From Burhinus oedicnemus (taxonomy: Eukaryota; Chordata; Aves; Charadriiformes; Burhinidae): 64,000 nt of DNA. The DNA is taken from NCBI GenBank assembly GCA_008921705.1, contig VFFE01009205.1, positions 1,656,276-1,720,275 of the forward strand, read 5' to 3'. The notes under the pieces are model-generated. The model ran no database searches, was not told the origin of the DNA, and saw only the letters and a list, made by a program, of their open reading frames with translations. Positions 37,563 to 49,202 of the stretch are shown in pieces. The position numbers and the translations under genes are program-made. Each line of letters opens with the position of its first letter. The first letter of the stretch is position 1.

Positions 37563-40500
37563 CTGCAAAATAAAAACATACTGTAGCGTAAACATCTATG
37601 TTCATTATTTGGGGCAGGAATGGGGTAATGCATGAATCCAGCTATACTTGAACAATCCAATAGAAAAGAAGGCTACCAAAGCACTCATTTCCAAATGCAC
37701 CCTTACACCCAGCTGCTTATTTTATTTCTGTTCCACATGAATTTCTGACCTTAGCTACTCCCTTCAAATCTAGAGAGGTGCAAACCCCAACTCTTTTCTT
37801 TACATGTGGTACACGTACAAAGAACACTAAAAGTTCAGGTTTACTCACAATTCAGTCAAATATGTACCAGCTCCGGCTTATTTTGATTAACATTGTGGGT
37901 TTTAAAGTATTTCAGTCATATAAAAGATTGAAAAAACTTGCAGTAATAAAATTGCTAGAATGCAGCTGAGTCAATTGCTATGGAATGAGAGCGTAGCATT
38001 ACAATGAATCATAGTTCCTCATACTTTACCAAACAATCTGGTTACCAGATAGGTGACCAATAGCTTTAGGATTAACTGGATCTCAACAGGAGCCATGAAA
38101 GCCCTTCTCGGGCAGACCTGCCGGGGAGAGGGGGAGCCCAGAGCCGCTCACACTCCCTTCGCTGGATCTGCCGTTATACCAAAACCCGCTAACCCACAAC
38201 AACGTTCACCTACCAGGAGCCAAAAAGCTTCCCGGGGCATCTGAAGTAACAGGTGTTTCTAAGAGAATGCTTGTGTCGAAACTGTGCTTTACAAAGAAAA
38301 AAAATCCCCCACTGAAGCAATAAAAATTCCATCAGGAGCAAGCCAATACTTTTATTTAGAATATGAAACACAACAAATGATATAATACTTTAATAGTTGG
38401 GGTTTATAAAAAATTCACATATGGATGGCCCATCAACTTCAAGACAAGAGAAATATTAGCTTACTAAAATATACTATAAATACATAACTCATCAAATATT
38501 CTTTAAGCAAAATGATCCCATTTATCCTAATTTCCACCGAGCCTTTTTTACTTTAATAGTAATCCATAGTTCTGGTCTTTAGAATTCTGTATTTATCTTG
38601 GTTGTGGTAGTTATATTTCACACTGAGTTCAAAGCTGCTTTAATCACCATTTGTACCACAAAGAAGTTTTTGTTTATCCCTGCTCAGCTCCGATGATGCA
38701 AACAACAACAACCTGCCAAGGTGAAAGAATAAAGAAAAGTGCCCAAAGCTGTCACCTAACTCTTTCTTTCCTGCAAGGGTGAACAGAATGGCTACAGAAT
38801 CTGAAAGTGTTGCAGTTAACATTAACTAAACATTTGGTCAATATATGTTAAAGATTACAGTAAAAGATACTTAAATTTAAGTGTATAAAAAAATAGTAAA
38901 TTAACTTTGTTGGTAAAATATAACAACGTGATTAGTTGGCAGACATACATCTTGAAATATTTTCAAAAAAACCTGACTACAAGCCTAGTAGCCTAGAGAC
39001 TTTTTAGCACAGAAGTTTGATGACATTCGTGCTAAAAAAAAGCTGAAGGAAAGTTTGCTTCCTCTACAGTATTAACGAGGTACGAAGGATCAAGTTATGG
39101 TTTGTTAAAAATCAGTATACACAGTTTTGGGAAGGCTGAGCGCATCAACTGTTCAACTAGAGTTTTAAGCACTCAATACTTTTTTCTCCCCCCACTTCTT
39201 TTTGTTTTTGCTGGCCTCTGCCACTAAAAGGGCTATAACAGATGATGTCTGGCAAACATATTTCAGGAAATGAATCACATGAGGCCATTAATCAATGAAT
39301 TTTTTTTTTTTTAATTTAAATCAATGTTACAATATGGGTCATCAAGACAAAAAACTATTTCAGTCAATCTGATTTTTGACTAGTCACATTGATTTGTTAC
39401 ATTAATCTATACAACTTCAGTCCAATCTAAGTCTGGCACCTTGGCCAAATTTTAAAAGTATCTTGATCCTCTACAGAGTATACAACTCAGCACAGAAGAG
39501 CTGCTTTTTAGGTGCAAGAGGTAAAGTTTAGCAACAGGCTAGTTAATTTTCGGCAGGATTAGCTGGTCTCATCAGAGGTCAGTGTACCAGATTGCAACGT
39601 GTGGCTGTTTAATGGTGTGGACTATCATTTACTAGGGCTCTCAAACTCAGGTCCACATTCAACTCATGATGTCTCGGCTTAGCTCTAAACTGAGTTAGTA
39701 AAATGGGGGTTGGGGAGAAAAACAAATGTTTCACCCACCAACTTAGCCATGAAGCTACTTGACAAGTGACTGCTCTGAACTATCACTTCTGAACAGATAA
39801 CTGTTGATTCTGAAAAAAACCGTAACATTCATGAGGCAATGGTGACACGGTTTGCCCATCACTCTATCCTTGTTTCAGACGTATGCAAGCATAAATACTT
39901 AGTTTTGCTAAAAATCCCCAGAGATTCCAGTTATGCTAAATTTGTCTGGTATTTTTAATTAACACATGAACACTTTTCACACCATGTCCATTACTAAGTA
40001 CATGTTTTAACAAGAACATATGCTATCTGCTTTCCAAGTTCTCCTAAAAGCTGTATGTCCTCTTGCTTTCATTGAGCGCTATTCAGTAATATCTTTTCCT
40101 GTAGCAGGAGGGCACTCCTATTGCCTTGCCTCCTTCCATGAACAGGAGGAGATGTTCCAGGAGAAAAGCCACAACAGTAAATATTGGAGACACACAAAAA
40201 GCTCAGTTCTAGCCTCAGTGGAATTGAAGTTACAGAACATTCATCTTCCATGACAGAACTCTCAGGTTAACAGCTCTTGCCAAGGATTTTGTCAAAGGTT
40301 TTTAATTGGAGACTCCCATATATCAGAGCTAACTTTAGTTAGCATTAGAAAGCATTTTACATGACTGAACAGGACAGAGCCTAAGCATATTAACATATAA
40401 AAAAAATACATATGCTGAGTGTTTTGGGAATAATTTTCATCTCCTAATTAATTTTCACTTATGACTTACAACTCTGCAAGTAAACTCAGAATCAGGCCTT

Positions 40501-43500
40501 GTGTCTAACCTCAACATATTTTTAAGTTGTCCTTTAAACAACAAATAAAGGCCAATTTTAGGTTATAGTCAATACTAGGTAGTAAAAGGCCAACAGTGGC
40601 ATTTGACATTTTGTGAGGCAGTGCTCTTCAGTCACTTATTTAAAAGTATTGGTTATTAAATGCCACATGTGCAGGTGATCTATATTTTCTCTCTCCTGTA
40701 CTAGCCAGCCACCAACCATGCTGTCAGCTCACTGTGATGTGCTAAAACATATTAACCTTCCTTTGGCTGCGTACACTACTACCCTTTCTCAGCAGTGCCC
40801 TCAGTGTCTAACGCCAAATACCTCCAACTGAGCTAGCCCAGGCTTTCCTACGTGCCTGTGCAGTCACCACACCTAAATTTACCTACTGCTGCCATAAAAA
40901 CAGATTTGCTGTAGGCAAAAGTGACGGTACCTCACAAGTAAAAGAGCAACCAATTCAGTCTCAAGTTTTAATCATGGTTATCAGGATTTGATAGTCACGG
41001 CTGAGCAAAAACCTTGATGAGGACAAAACCCTACCTTTTCAAACTTGAGTACTTACTTTGAAACCTGCTATACTTCCAACAAAATCCCCAGATGCTAAAA
41101 AAATTTCCCGTAGTGTTTTTACTTCAAAAACAACATCCAATTATTAGTTTGGTCTTGGCAAATAAAGAAGCCTTGAAACTACCTCACACAACATTAACTG
41201 TTATCAGATGTTGCATTACTCAGAGCAAGAAAAATAAATTTTCTTTGAAATGTGAAGAATAGGCTGGTGATGATCCTTTCTGCAGATTTATTTTTATATG
41301 TACGAGCATTTACATCATCTGCCCGGCACTGTTTTATTACTTTAAAAAGCATTTGCTTGCCAATGGGTTTCCCCCAGGTCCCCTGTAGCTCTGTTTGGGA
41401 CATACCAGTAGCCATATGCATTTTGGAAAGCCAAGTGTGATTCAGTAGGGGCAAGAGATTCACATTCAGTGAACTCTGCAAGATCATTTATTTCAGGATA
41501 AATTATTACTGGCCAAACAACAATCTGATTGCTTAAAGGAGTAACTTCATTCAATCTCTACCACTACGTGTGCATTGTTAGGCTGTTGTACCTCACAGCT
41601 GTCCAGGTAATTACTTCTGTTCACCCTGCTACACTCTTTACCAGATACCCTGCCATTGAAGTATTTGTTCAGACTTCAAGTCCATAAGCTACTCAGACAA
41701 GCAGCACACGAACACCCTTAATTAAGGTTATCTTTACTTACAACTACAAAGTACATACTGGGAGTGAAGTGACTCACACACCTAACAAACAGCACATACC
41801 TCGCAATTACTCAGATATTCCTTTGAAGGCTGTTTTAGTGAGTGAAACAATGACAACAAAACTAAGTCTAAAGAAATACTAAACTTCTACCTGGCTGCCC
41901 ACTAGAGATGCTAAAAACCTTCTCAGGTTAGCATCTTACCTTTTTGACAGGAATACCTCCGTCAAGACATTGAAGACAGGGCTATGACAAATGAAGTCTG
42001 GGAAATCTAACATCAATAAAGACATCCCCCAGACACTCACCCATACCGCTTTTAGAGCTTTCTCTGCCCACCACAAAAATGGAAAAAACTAGGTCTCCAC
42101 CTATGCTTCAGATCTTCACTTCAAACCCACTTTATCAGCACAGCAACTCAATTTTCCTGCCCAGGAATACAAAAGTGAAGGCACAGAATCATACTTCATT
42201 CTTTCAGACTTGCTCGTAGGCTTTTTCCCTCTAGTAGACACAGATAATTCATCCAGACCTCATTTGGCAAAGCAGTTAATTTCAGCACAGAATGTGAATC
42301 TGTGCTAAACTACTATATTTTAGCTTAGTCACACAAGGCCCGATGGTACTGTGATGGTTCTGTTCCAGTTAATGAGCTGATGACCACTTCAGAAGTGCCA
42401 GCAAGAGGGGTAAAAAAAGCAAACCCATAGCATTTCAGGAAGATAAAGAATCTAGAACAATGGCTGCATCTAATTATCTGAATTAAACCCTCTGAAGAAC
42501 TTCAGTTATGGTAACATCTGAAAGTAAAATGCAACTGTACCACTTCCTCTAGAGATGGGAATACTATCTAATTTCAAGCTCATGATCCAGAAGAGTAGAA
42601 AAAAAATTCACAAGGAGGTTTAGAACTAACACAGAAAGCTGTATATCAGAACAGAAATACACAGGCAAAATTGGATGGCAGTTCTTCATTAATTGTGTTT
42701 GGCTTTTTGTGCAATTTTGTCTTTTGTATGGAAAAATACTAACAAACTAAGGAAAAAAAATCCCCAAAAACCAGTGACCAAATCCTGACTACACTGATCA
42801 AATGGAAGACCCATTGTCATCAGTAAACAGTTTGATTCTTTAAAGAAACAAAACACGTTCTTGTTCGTGACCTGCTTGAGAAAATTTGAACTGAAAACCT
42901 GTATTAGTGCCTGAAAATACAGATTTATCATACAGTGAGTAAAAGAAGGTGGGAAGCTTTTACATGCAAAAAAAGTTGCATTAGCCTCACAGATGCATAA
43001 GTCTCACTTCAGTGATGTTCGAAAAAGAAATGTGCATTTACTACAGTGATAAGCCACTAGTAATTTTGTCTATTTGTGCAGCAAATAAATGAAATTTAAA
43101 TACCACTTTAACATAAGGACTGTATCCTTCAAGCGAAAAGCTGATCTTGGGAAAAAAGAAATAAAAAAACCCCACATGACTGGGTATTCTCTTTTCAAAT
43201 GAAATATAGATCCAATGTGTCTACTAAGTCTAAGTGCGCAATATGTACAAGTTAAACAATGATTTCTGCTACAGTACATCCCATATGCGTAACACGAAAC
43301 ATCCCTATATGTCACATAGCAAAATTATTCAGGTGACTGCAAACACCAGGGGCTAGTCTCTCACCTGATGTAAACGGCACATGTCTTTGATGTTAAAGGA
43401 TGCGTGCAAATTTACACCAGCTGTGCCTGTGGCCCTAGCTGTGCAAACCACATATGCGTATAGTTTTATGGACTGAGCCTGATTAATGTTTTGTAAAACC

Positions 43501-44871
43501 CTGCATGCATCAGACTTCTTTAAATTGCTCTAGGAGCTGTTTTGCTAAAAGTCAAGGGTGCAAATCTTTTGCCATCACTATATTCAATTTTACCAACTGT
43601 AAACACAATACAGATAAAAATGTGTTCTACAAAGTTTTAGCAACAATACACAATATTATATTCCTCAGTAGACAGCAATTTAAACAGTTTACATAAACTC
43701 TAATTTGAGTGAAAATTAAGTATGTACTATAAGGCTCCTAATAGCAATCATACTTATCTTAGTAGAAATACAGAACAGCTCCTTCAAAATGTCTGAATAT
43801 AGGAGTCCTGTAAAAAAACCCCTGATATTTAAGCAAAAAGTGGTTTAGAAGTTTGTATTAACTGGTTGCTATAGCCTTTTTTAAAGAGAGATGCTCTTTT
43901 AAAGAGAGATCAGTGCTTTACAGTTAAGAACAGCGAAAGCTTTGTTTCAGGTAGAAGGACAGCTTTTCCAGAGCAGCTAAACAATCTGTCATTTTATACT
44001 CTCAATACATAGCTTTGACTACATTTTCTGTAACTTTAAAAAAAGAAAGAAAAAAAAAGTCTTAAATTTACCATCTTCATAAGCACTACTCTTGTAAGAA
44101 TACCCAGTCCATTGTGTTACATTCCTGACTCTACCCACTAACTGAAAATAAGCCAAATTACATTTTTTGTGATACTACCTACTTTTTATACCACAGGAAA
44201 AATTACCTGTTTCCACAGTTTCCCAAAGTACTGTCTGATATTTTCAATTCATTTGTCAAATTAATGTATTTGTTAAGGCTCCAGATCTGTACTTCAAACA
44301 AGAAAGGACTGCCAGATTCGGTGGAACCCTGTGAAAGTGCATGGTTAGACTTGCATATTTTGTAGCACAAGAATGACCTATTTAAACATGCTCCTTACAA
44401 CTATTTCCACTGTATTTTCTTCAGAATATAATTTAAAGCACATCCTCACAACTCTGTCGCACCTGGCATTCTGTAAAAACCTGGTTCAACAACTGACAAA
44501 CAACTGAGAAATTTTACCTGCTTTTTCCCTCTAATATTTTTTTTTCCTCCCTTTTTGTTAGAGAAGTGCTAGAGTAGTTTCGTTTGTGCACCGCACTATC
44601 AGATTTGGTGTGATCTTACCAAAACTACTCTTTTACTCTACCAGCAGAGGGACTTAAGAAGAAAAAATGAAAATTTAATGACAAGAAAAGTATCAATCCA
44701 AGCTAATCCCAATTACTGCACCCAAGTAAAAAAAGTCATAAAAAACACATTTCAAACTTATACAGAGCAATGCCTTGTGAGCAGCCAAACACACTCAATT
44801 GCCATTAACTCCATGAGCAGACTGCACCTCTCAGAATCTGGCTGAAGTACTTTCACTGCAGATCATCTCAC
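37563..44871 (-). other. FTO: FTO intron 6 (about 7.3 kb)
   Basis: Phase 0 intron. It is largely unique AT-rich sequence. The only compositional anomaly is the CpG-rich islet at 38087-38243. A short tandem of TTTAAAGAGAGAT units occurs near 43879-43910. No exon or RNA gene is recognised. Confidence 0.9.
38087..38243. other. CpG-rich islet flanked by imperfect direct repeats
   Basis: About eight CpGs fall in 140 bases, well above the surrounding intron. The segment starts CAGGAGCCATGAAAGCCCTT and a related CAGGAGCCAAAAAGCTTCCC recurs at 38214, so the islet lies between imperfect direct repeats about 127 bases apart. On the minus strand a strong acceptor-like CCCCCTCTCCCCGGCAG is present, but no open exon follows. 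It may be a young insertion, an unrecognised element or a methylation-resistant regulatory patch. Confidence 0.45.
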
Positions 44872-45015
44872 CTCATTATGTATTTCTTCTACTTGCTTTA
44901 CAACTGCAGTTTCCAGTGATTTCAAAGATAAAGCCATGGAATCAGAATCAGTCTGTAAATTCTGGAGTGCCAGTTCACATTGTCCAAATATGTATTCCAA
45001 TGTTCCTCTTGAACA
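44872..45015 (-). CDS. FTO: FTO exon 6 (start of C-terminal helical domain, human 326-373)
   Basis: A 144-bp, 48-codon exon, phase 0 at both ends, with acceptor atctttatag and donor gtgaga. It reads [20 protein letters not shown], then a divergent stretch, then [19 protein letters not shown]. It forms the start of the FTO-specific alpha-helical C-terminal domain, which packs on the catalytic domain and is needed for activity in human FTO. The human counterpart of the divergent middle is an acidic loop (CDDVDNDD); here it is QTDSDSMA, the same length but with fewer acidic residues. The closing EEIHNE runs straight into VEFEWLRQ of the next exon, as in the human protein. Confidence 0.97.
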
Positions 45016-46811
45016 CTATAAAGATACAGTAAAAAATTTATACATAGCCACTTCAGAACATACGTATTGCTCAAATATACTGAACTATTTGCTTCTGAAA
45101 TAATCAAAGTGAAGGAGAAAAAGGGATGTATTTCTGTAACTTTAGTTCATGATTTTTTTAAAGAAAAGTATAATGCCTCCTGGACTGTCTATGTAGTTAT
45201 TGATATAAATTATGCAGAAGTCTAATCCAACAAACATCTAGCCAACCAGCAAGGCAGAGATTGAAAGGAGAAAGAACATAATTCCTTTTAAACATACTTC
45301 AAAAACATGGTATACAAAAACATGTCCATACTTTCCATTGCTTCCTGGCCAGTTTTTGACCCTATTTCAGAATCAGTTGTATTTGCCCAGTTGTATGGGC
45401 TCCCAGTAACACTAAAATGGAATTCCATATCCAGTCTGAGCGAGCTGTTTGCTTACAAGTTATGGAGAATATGAACAAAACAAATTTGCACTTCCAGTCC
45501 TTTTATTTTGTTTTCATTAAATTTCCTTCAAAATGAGAAGGAAATCTGTAAAAATCCTTTTGAAATAAAAGAAAAAAGACATCTACATCTTCTAATTATT
45601 TTTAATTAAATATCTGTACCTTCAGTCAAATTTCCAGGAATAATCTTGAATAAGGACCCCCTGGTCTCACATTCTTTGTAAAAAAAATTTCCATACTATA
45701 CAACTTAAAGTCACAACCGTTTACAAAAACAAAGCATAATCACTTAATAGGTAATCTTTTCATACTGTGAAAATAATTGTGCGTTTTCCTGCAAAAATAA
45801 CAGAGACAGAAGCAGTAGGTCAGAGCACTCTTAAAATGAGAGATGAAAAATACAGAATTATTTGTTTTAAAATGCACAGTGTACTCTTAATTTATGTCAA
45901 ATCCCAATTCAAGCAGAGTGTATATATTGGGAAATAAAGGCACTTTTTTAATATTACAACTTATAGATATGTATATGTCCATGTTTGGTGCTATTGCTTC
46001 ATTTCCATTCCTGCATAAATTAGGAAGAGTAATAGGGAAAAAACTATATGGATACACGTATCTCTCTTGCTTCAATAGTGGTATATTTTGCCTTGCTGAA
46101 AGACAAAAGTGGTAATTGTAATTTTTTAAAATATTTTTTTACAATACAGACCAGTTTTATTTTCTGTATGCTTTTCCATTCGAATACTACATAAACAAAA
46201 CTAGTGATAACACCATGGAAAGCAATAGGGAGGAAAGGTCTAGTAAAAAAAATAAATAAAAAAAGGCGTCTTAGCACTTGAGAATATCAGGCTGAAGGCT
46301 TGTTACCTCAGAATGACTCTGAGACAAGGAAGTCTATATTGCTTTTCTGCTTCTTCAATACTCAGATGCACAGAAGGATCCAATTTAAAGAATACTCATG
46401 ACTGCTCTCAGCTGTTCTGACCTCCTAAAGGCCATTTTTGCCAGTGGACGCTGCTGACATACGCATTTTGAGTATTTCTATCTCATCACGAATATTGCCT
46501 TTCAACTAGGACCGGGATATGAACACAGTAAAAAAGTTTTAAAACATTTCAAGTAAAAATACAATTGCTTCTACAGTTCGTCAGTAATCCATGCGGTGTG
46601 GTGTAGCACATTCTTAAGTCATATCTACCAATACAGAAAAAAGTGTACCTCAATCCAAAAATAAACAAACACCAGTTGCTCAAGAAAACAGCCTGAGTCA
46701 TAGGCATAACTGTGAACCACAGATCTGGATAAAACAACATGATGCTACATATAAGGTACCAGAATATCAGTTTTACGAATGACCAAACAGCAAACCATTT
46801 TTGATACTTAC
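45016..46811 (-). other. FTO: FTO intron 5 (about 1.8 kb)
   Basis: Short AT-rich phase 0 intron. I see no repeat family, RNA gene or open frame of note in it. Confidence 0.92.
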
Positions 46812-46891
46812 ATCTGCCACTCTGTGAGTTGAGCTGAATCGAGGTGAAAAACCAGCCAGAACACAGTGCTGATGTGTCATATTGAGATCAT
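46812..46891 (-). CDS. FTO: FTO exon 5 (iron and 2-oxoglutarate ligands, human residues 299-325)
   Basis: An 80-bp exon with acceptor tctgtccctag and a consensus gtaagt donor. It carries two bases completing the split Asp codon, then 26 codons: [13 protein letters not shown], then [13 protein letters not shown]. This holds key active-site residues known for human FTO: the second His of HQHC (H307, the distal Fe ligand), the Arg of PRF (R316) and the Ser two residues on (S318), which bind 2-oxoglutarate, and the Arg of THR (R322). All are present, so this part of the active site looks intact. The only cluster of change from human is SQPRF to FSPRF, just before R316. The exon ends in phase 0. 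Confidence 0.97.
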
Positions 46892-47747
46892 CTAGGGACA
46901 GATTAGAAAACCTTGAGTACAGGGAAAAAATTATACTTAATAAAACTTATTCTGGCTGAATATGAACTAAAGACGCTATATTAAACATTTAAAGAAAAAA
47001 GCATGATAACTATTCACTGTCCTAGCGTTAAAGATCTCTATTCATCTTTGTTTTCTGCCAGTTTGTACAGATTAGGTGGCATTTAGGGAATTTAGCTTCC
47101 ATCATCCTCATACAGCATGATGACAAATTATCAGGCTCTATCCTTCCATCACATAAATATAACTTCTTTAAAAGATCAGTATTTGCACACCTGAAACCTG
47201 ATATCCCAAATTCCTACCGATTTCTGAAAATGCTCTTCTGACCATAATGATAGACTATGAGACTGCAAAAAACACAGCGTGTGAGGTTTAATGGTATTCT
47301 CTTTATTACTGAAAAAAGATATACTCTAAAACTTTTAGTTTGCTTTGCAACAAGTCAGAAACGTTAAAACTGAGAAAAGTCTAATGAATAAGAATTCGGA
47401 AAAATGATCGAATTTATCCTCATTGTAAGAACAGTGTCTTCTTTTTATGAATTTTATAAGCAACTATTAACAAAGATCATACCACAGAAAGCAGATAGCA
47501 TCACAAACTTGAAAAAAAATTAAAATTAAAAAAAACCCAATTTATATAAGGAATAGGGAGACAAGTGTTATGAAACAGGACTGAATTCCCACTGTGAAAG
47601 TTTAGATAGGAGGCTTATTTTCTATTTGAATGAGGTTTGCAGATAGGTGAAGTTGAAATCTTGAAAAAAATGCTCCAAAACAAACAAAAAGAACATAGGA
47701 AAAAGCAATTTCCTACATAAACATATGAGGGTTAATGTCCTGTTTTG

Positions 47748-47864
47748 ATGTAAAACAGAACCATATTTCTTTTCAGTAATTTTACTTTTCAGTTAAGCCT
47801 CTTCTAACTATCTAACTCTCTGAAAAGTAAAATTACTGAAAAGAAAATTGGTTCTGTTTTACAT
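47748..47864. repeat. near-perfect inverted repeat (45-bp arms, 27-nt loop)
   Basis: The left arm 47748-47792 (opening ATGTAAAACAGAACCAT) and the right arm 47820-47864 are reverse complements at 43 of 45 positions. The two mismatches are adjacent. The loop is the 27 bases 47793-47819. No homology extends beyond the arms. Transcribed with FTO or antisense to it, the RNA would fold into a stable long hairpin. It could be a snap-back inverted duplication, a MITE-like foldback or a small-RNA precursor; the arms are longer and more perfect than in usual animal microRNA precursors. Confidence 0.9.
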
Positions 47865-48607
47865 TGTATAGAGCCAAGTCTTGCAAGGGCCACAGAAAAA
47901 ATATTATCTCTCGACATTGCAATATTTAAATATCACAATCCCTTTCAAGATAGGAAACAAACCTAAACACTTCCACCACCCCATCCAATGCCCATTCATT
48001 GTGGTGTGTTTTATGTAGCAAACATAGCATTAGAAGTATTACATTTTGATTTGCACCTTTGTTCAAACCCTTGGCAAATCTTTCATTGTAGAGCTGCCCC
48101 TTGAAATTGCTTCCAACTGTCTCTAATCCTTTATGACTCTTAGAAAGAAGCCTGTAATTTTAATTTAAGAGTTTATAATTCATCTAAAACTGCAATTGTA
48201 CAAAAATAGTTGAAGCTTCATGGATTGCATGTCTCAAAGGGTATTTGAAAAATACGTTCTAGGTCTTAAAAGATTACAGTAAAGATTTCCTTTCTTTTTC
48301 TTCTAAAAATATATTAATTGAAAAGAAAAGGCACTCTTTGTTAAATTGGCCATTGTCCATTTGGCAGAAAAAGCTTTTATTCAGACAGAGCACTACATCC
48401 AGATGATTATTCTGGTTTTAGAGTGAAACCAAAACTGTTACCTTCCTTGGACACCCATGTCAAAACTACCATAGCGCTCTTGTGGTTTTAGGTAAAAACA
48501 ATACATACAGAGCTAACATCAGTTTTACGTGACACAACACTGATCGCTAAAGCTTGGAAACCTAAAACAGAGCCTCTCCAGTATTATGCATCACATAAAA
48601 TACATGC

Positions 48608-49202
48608 ATATATGTTGTGGTTTCAGTTGGGATATAGTTAACTTTCTTGCTAGCAGGTGGTATAGTGCTATGTTTTGGATTTGGGATGAGAACACCGTTG
48701 ATAAGTGTACTGGGGTTTTTGGTTGTTGCTAAGCAGTCAAGGCCTTTTCTGCTCCTCACACTGCCCCACCAGTGAAGTAGGTTGGGGGGACAAAAGAAGT
48801 TGAGGAGACACAGCCAGGACAGCTGACCCCAACTGACCAAAAGGATATTCCATGCCATGTGATGTCATGCTCAGCATATAAAGCTGGGGAAGATGGAGGA
48901 AGGGGGGGACGTTTGGAGATACAGCATTTTGTCTTACCAAGTAACCATTACATGTGATGGAGCCCTGCTTTCCTGGGGATGGTTGAACACCTGCCTTCCT
49001 ATGGGAAGCAGTGAATTAATTCCTTATTTTGCTTTGCTTGTGTGTGCAGCTTTTTCTCTACCTATTAAACTGTCTTTACCTCAACCCACGAGTTTTTCCT
49101 CATTTTTACTCTTCTGATTCTCTACCCCATCCCAACCGGGCGGAGTGAGCTGAGCGGCTGCGTGGGTCTAGCAGCTGGCGGAGGTTGAACCACAACAATA
49201 TA
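48608..49202 (+). mobile_element. solo LTR of an avian endogenous retrovirus, with 5-bp target duplication
   Basis: The LTR itself is 48613-49197 (585 bp). It opens TGTTGTGGTT and closes AACCACAACA, a perfect 10-bp terminal inverted repeat. ATATA lies directly on each side (48608-48612, 49198-49202). Inside, in plus orientation, are a CRE-like TGATGTCA (48860-48867), a TATA box CATATAAAG (48875-48883) about 20 bases on, and an ATTAAA poly(A) signal (49064-49069). The sequence resembles an LTR type I know as widespread in neoavian birds. No internal gag/pol/env is present, so it is a recombined solo copy. It lies antisense to FTO. Short frames inside it are not genes. Confidence 0.92.
48860..48883 (+). 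promoter_or_regulatory. LTR core promoter: CRE-like site and TATA box
   Basis: TGATGTCA (the CpG of a canonical CRE lost by C-to-T change) is followed by TATAAAG eight bases after. In orientation it could drive plus-strand, FTO-antisense transcription. Activity is not shown. Confidence 0.55.
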
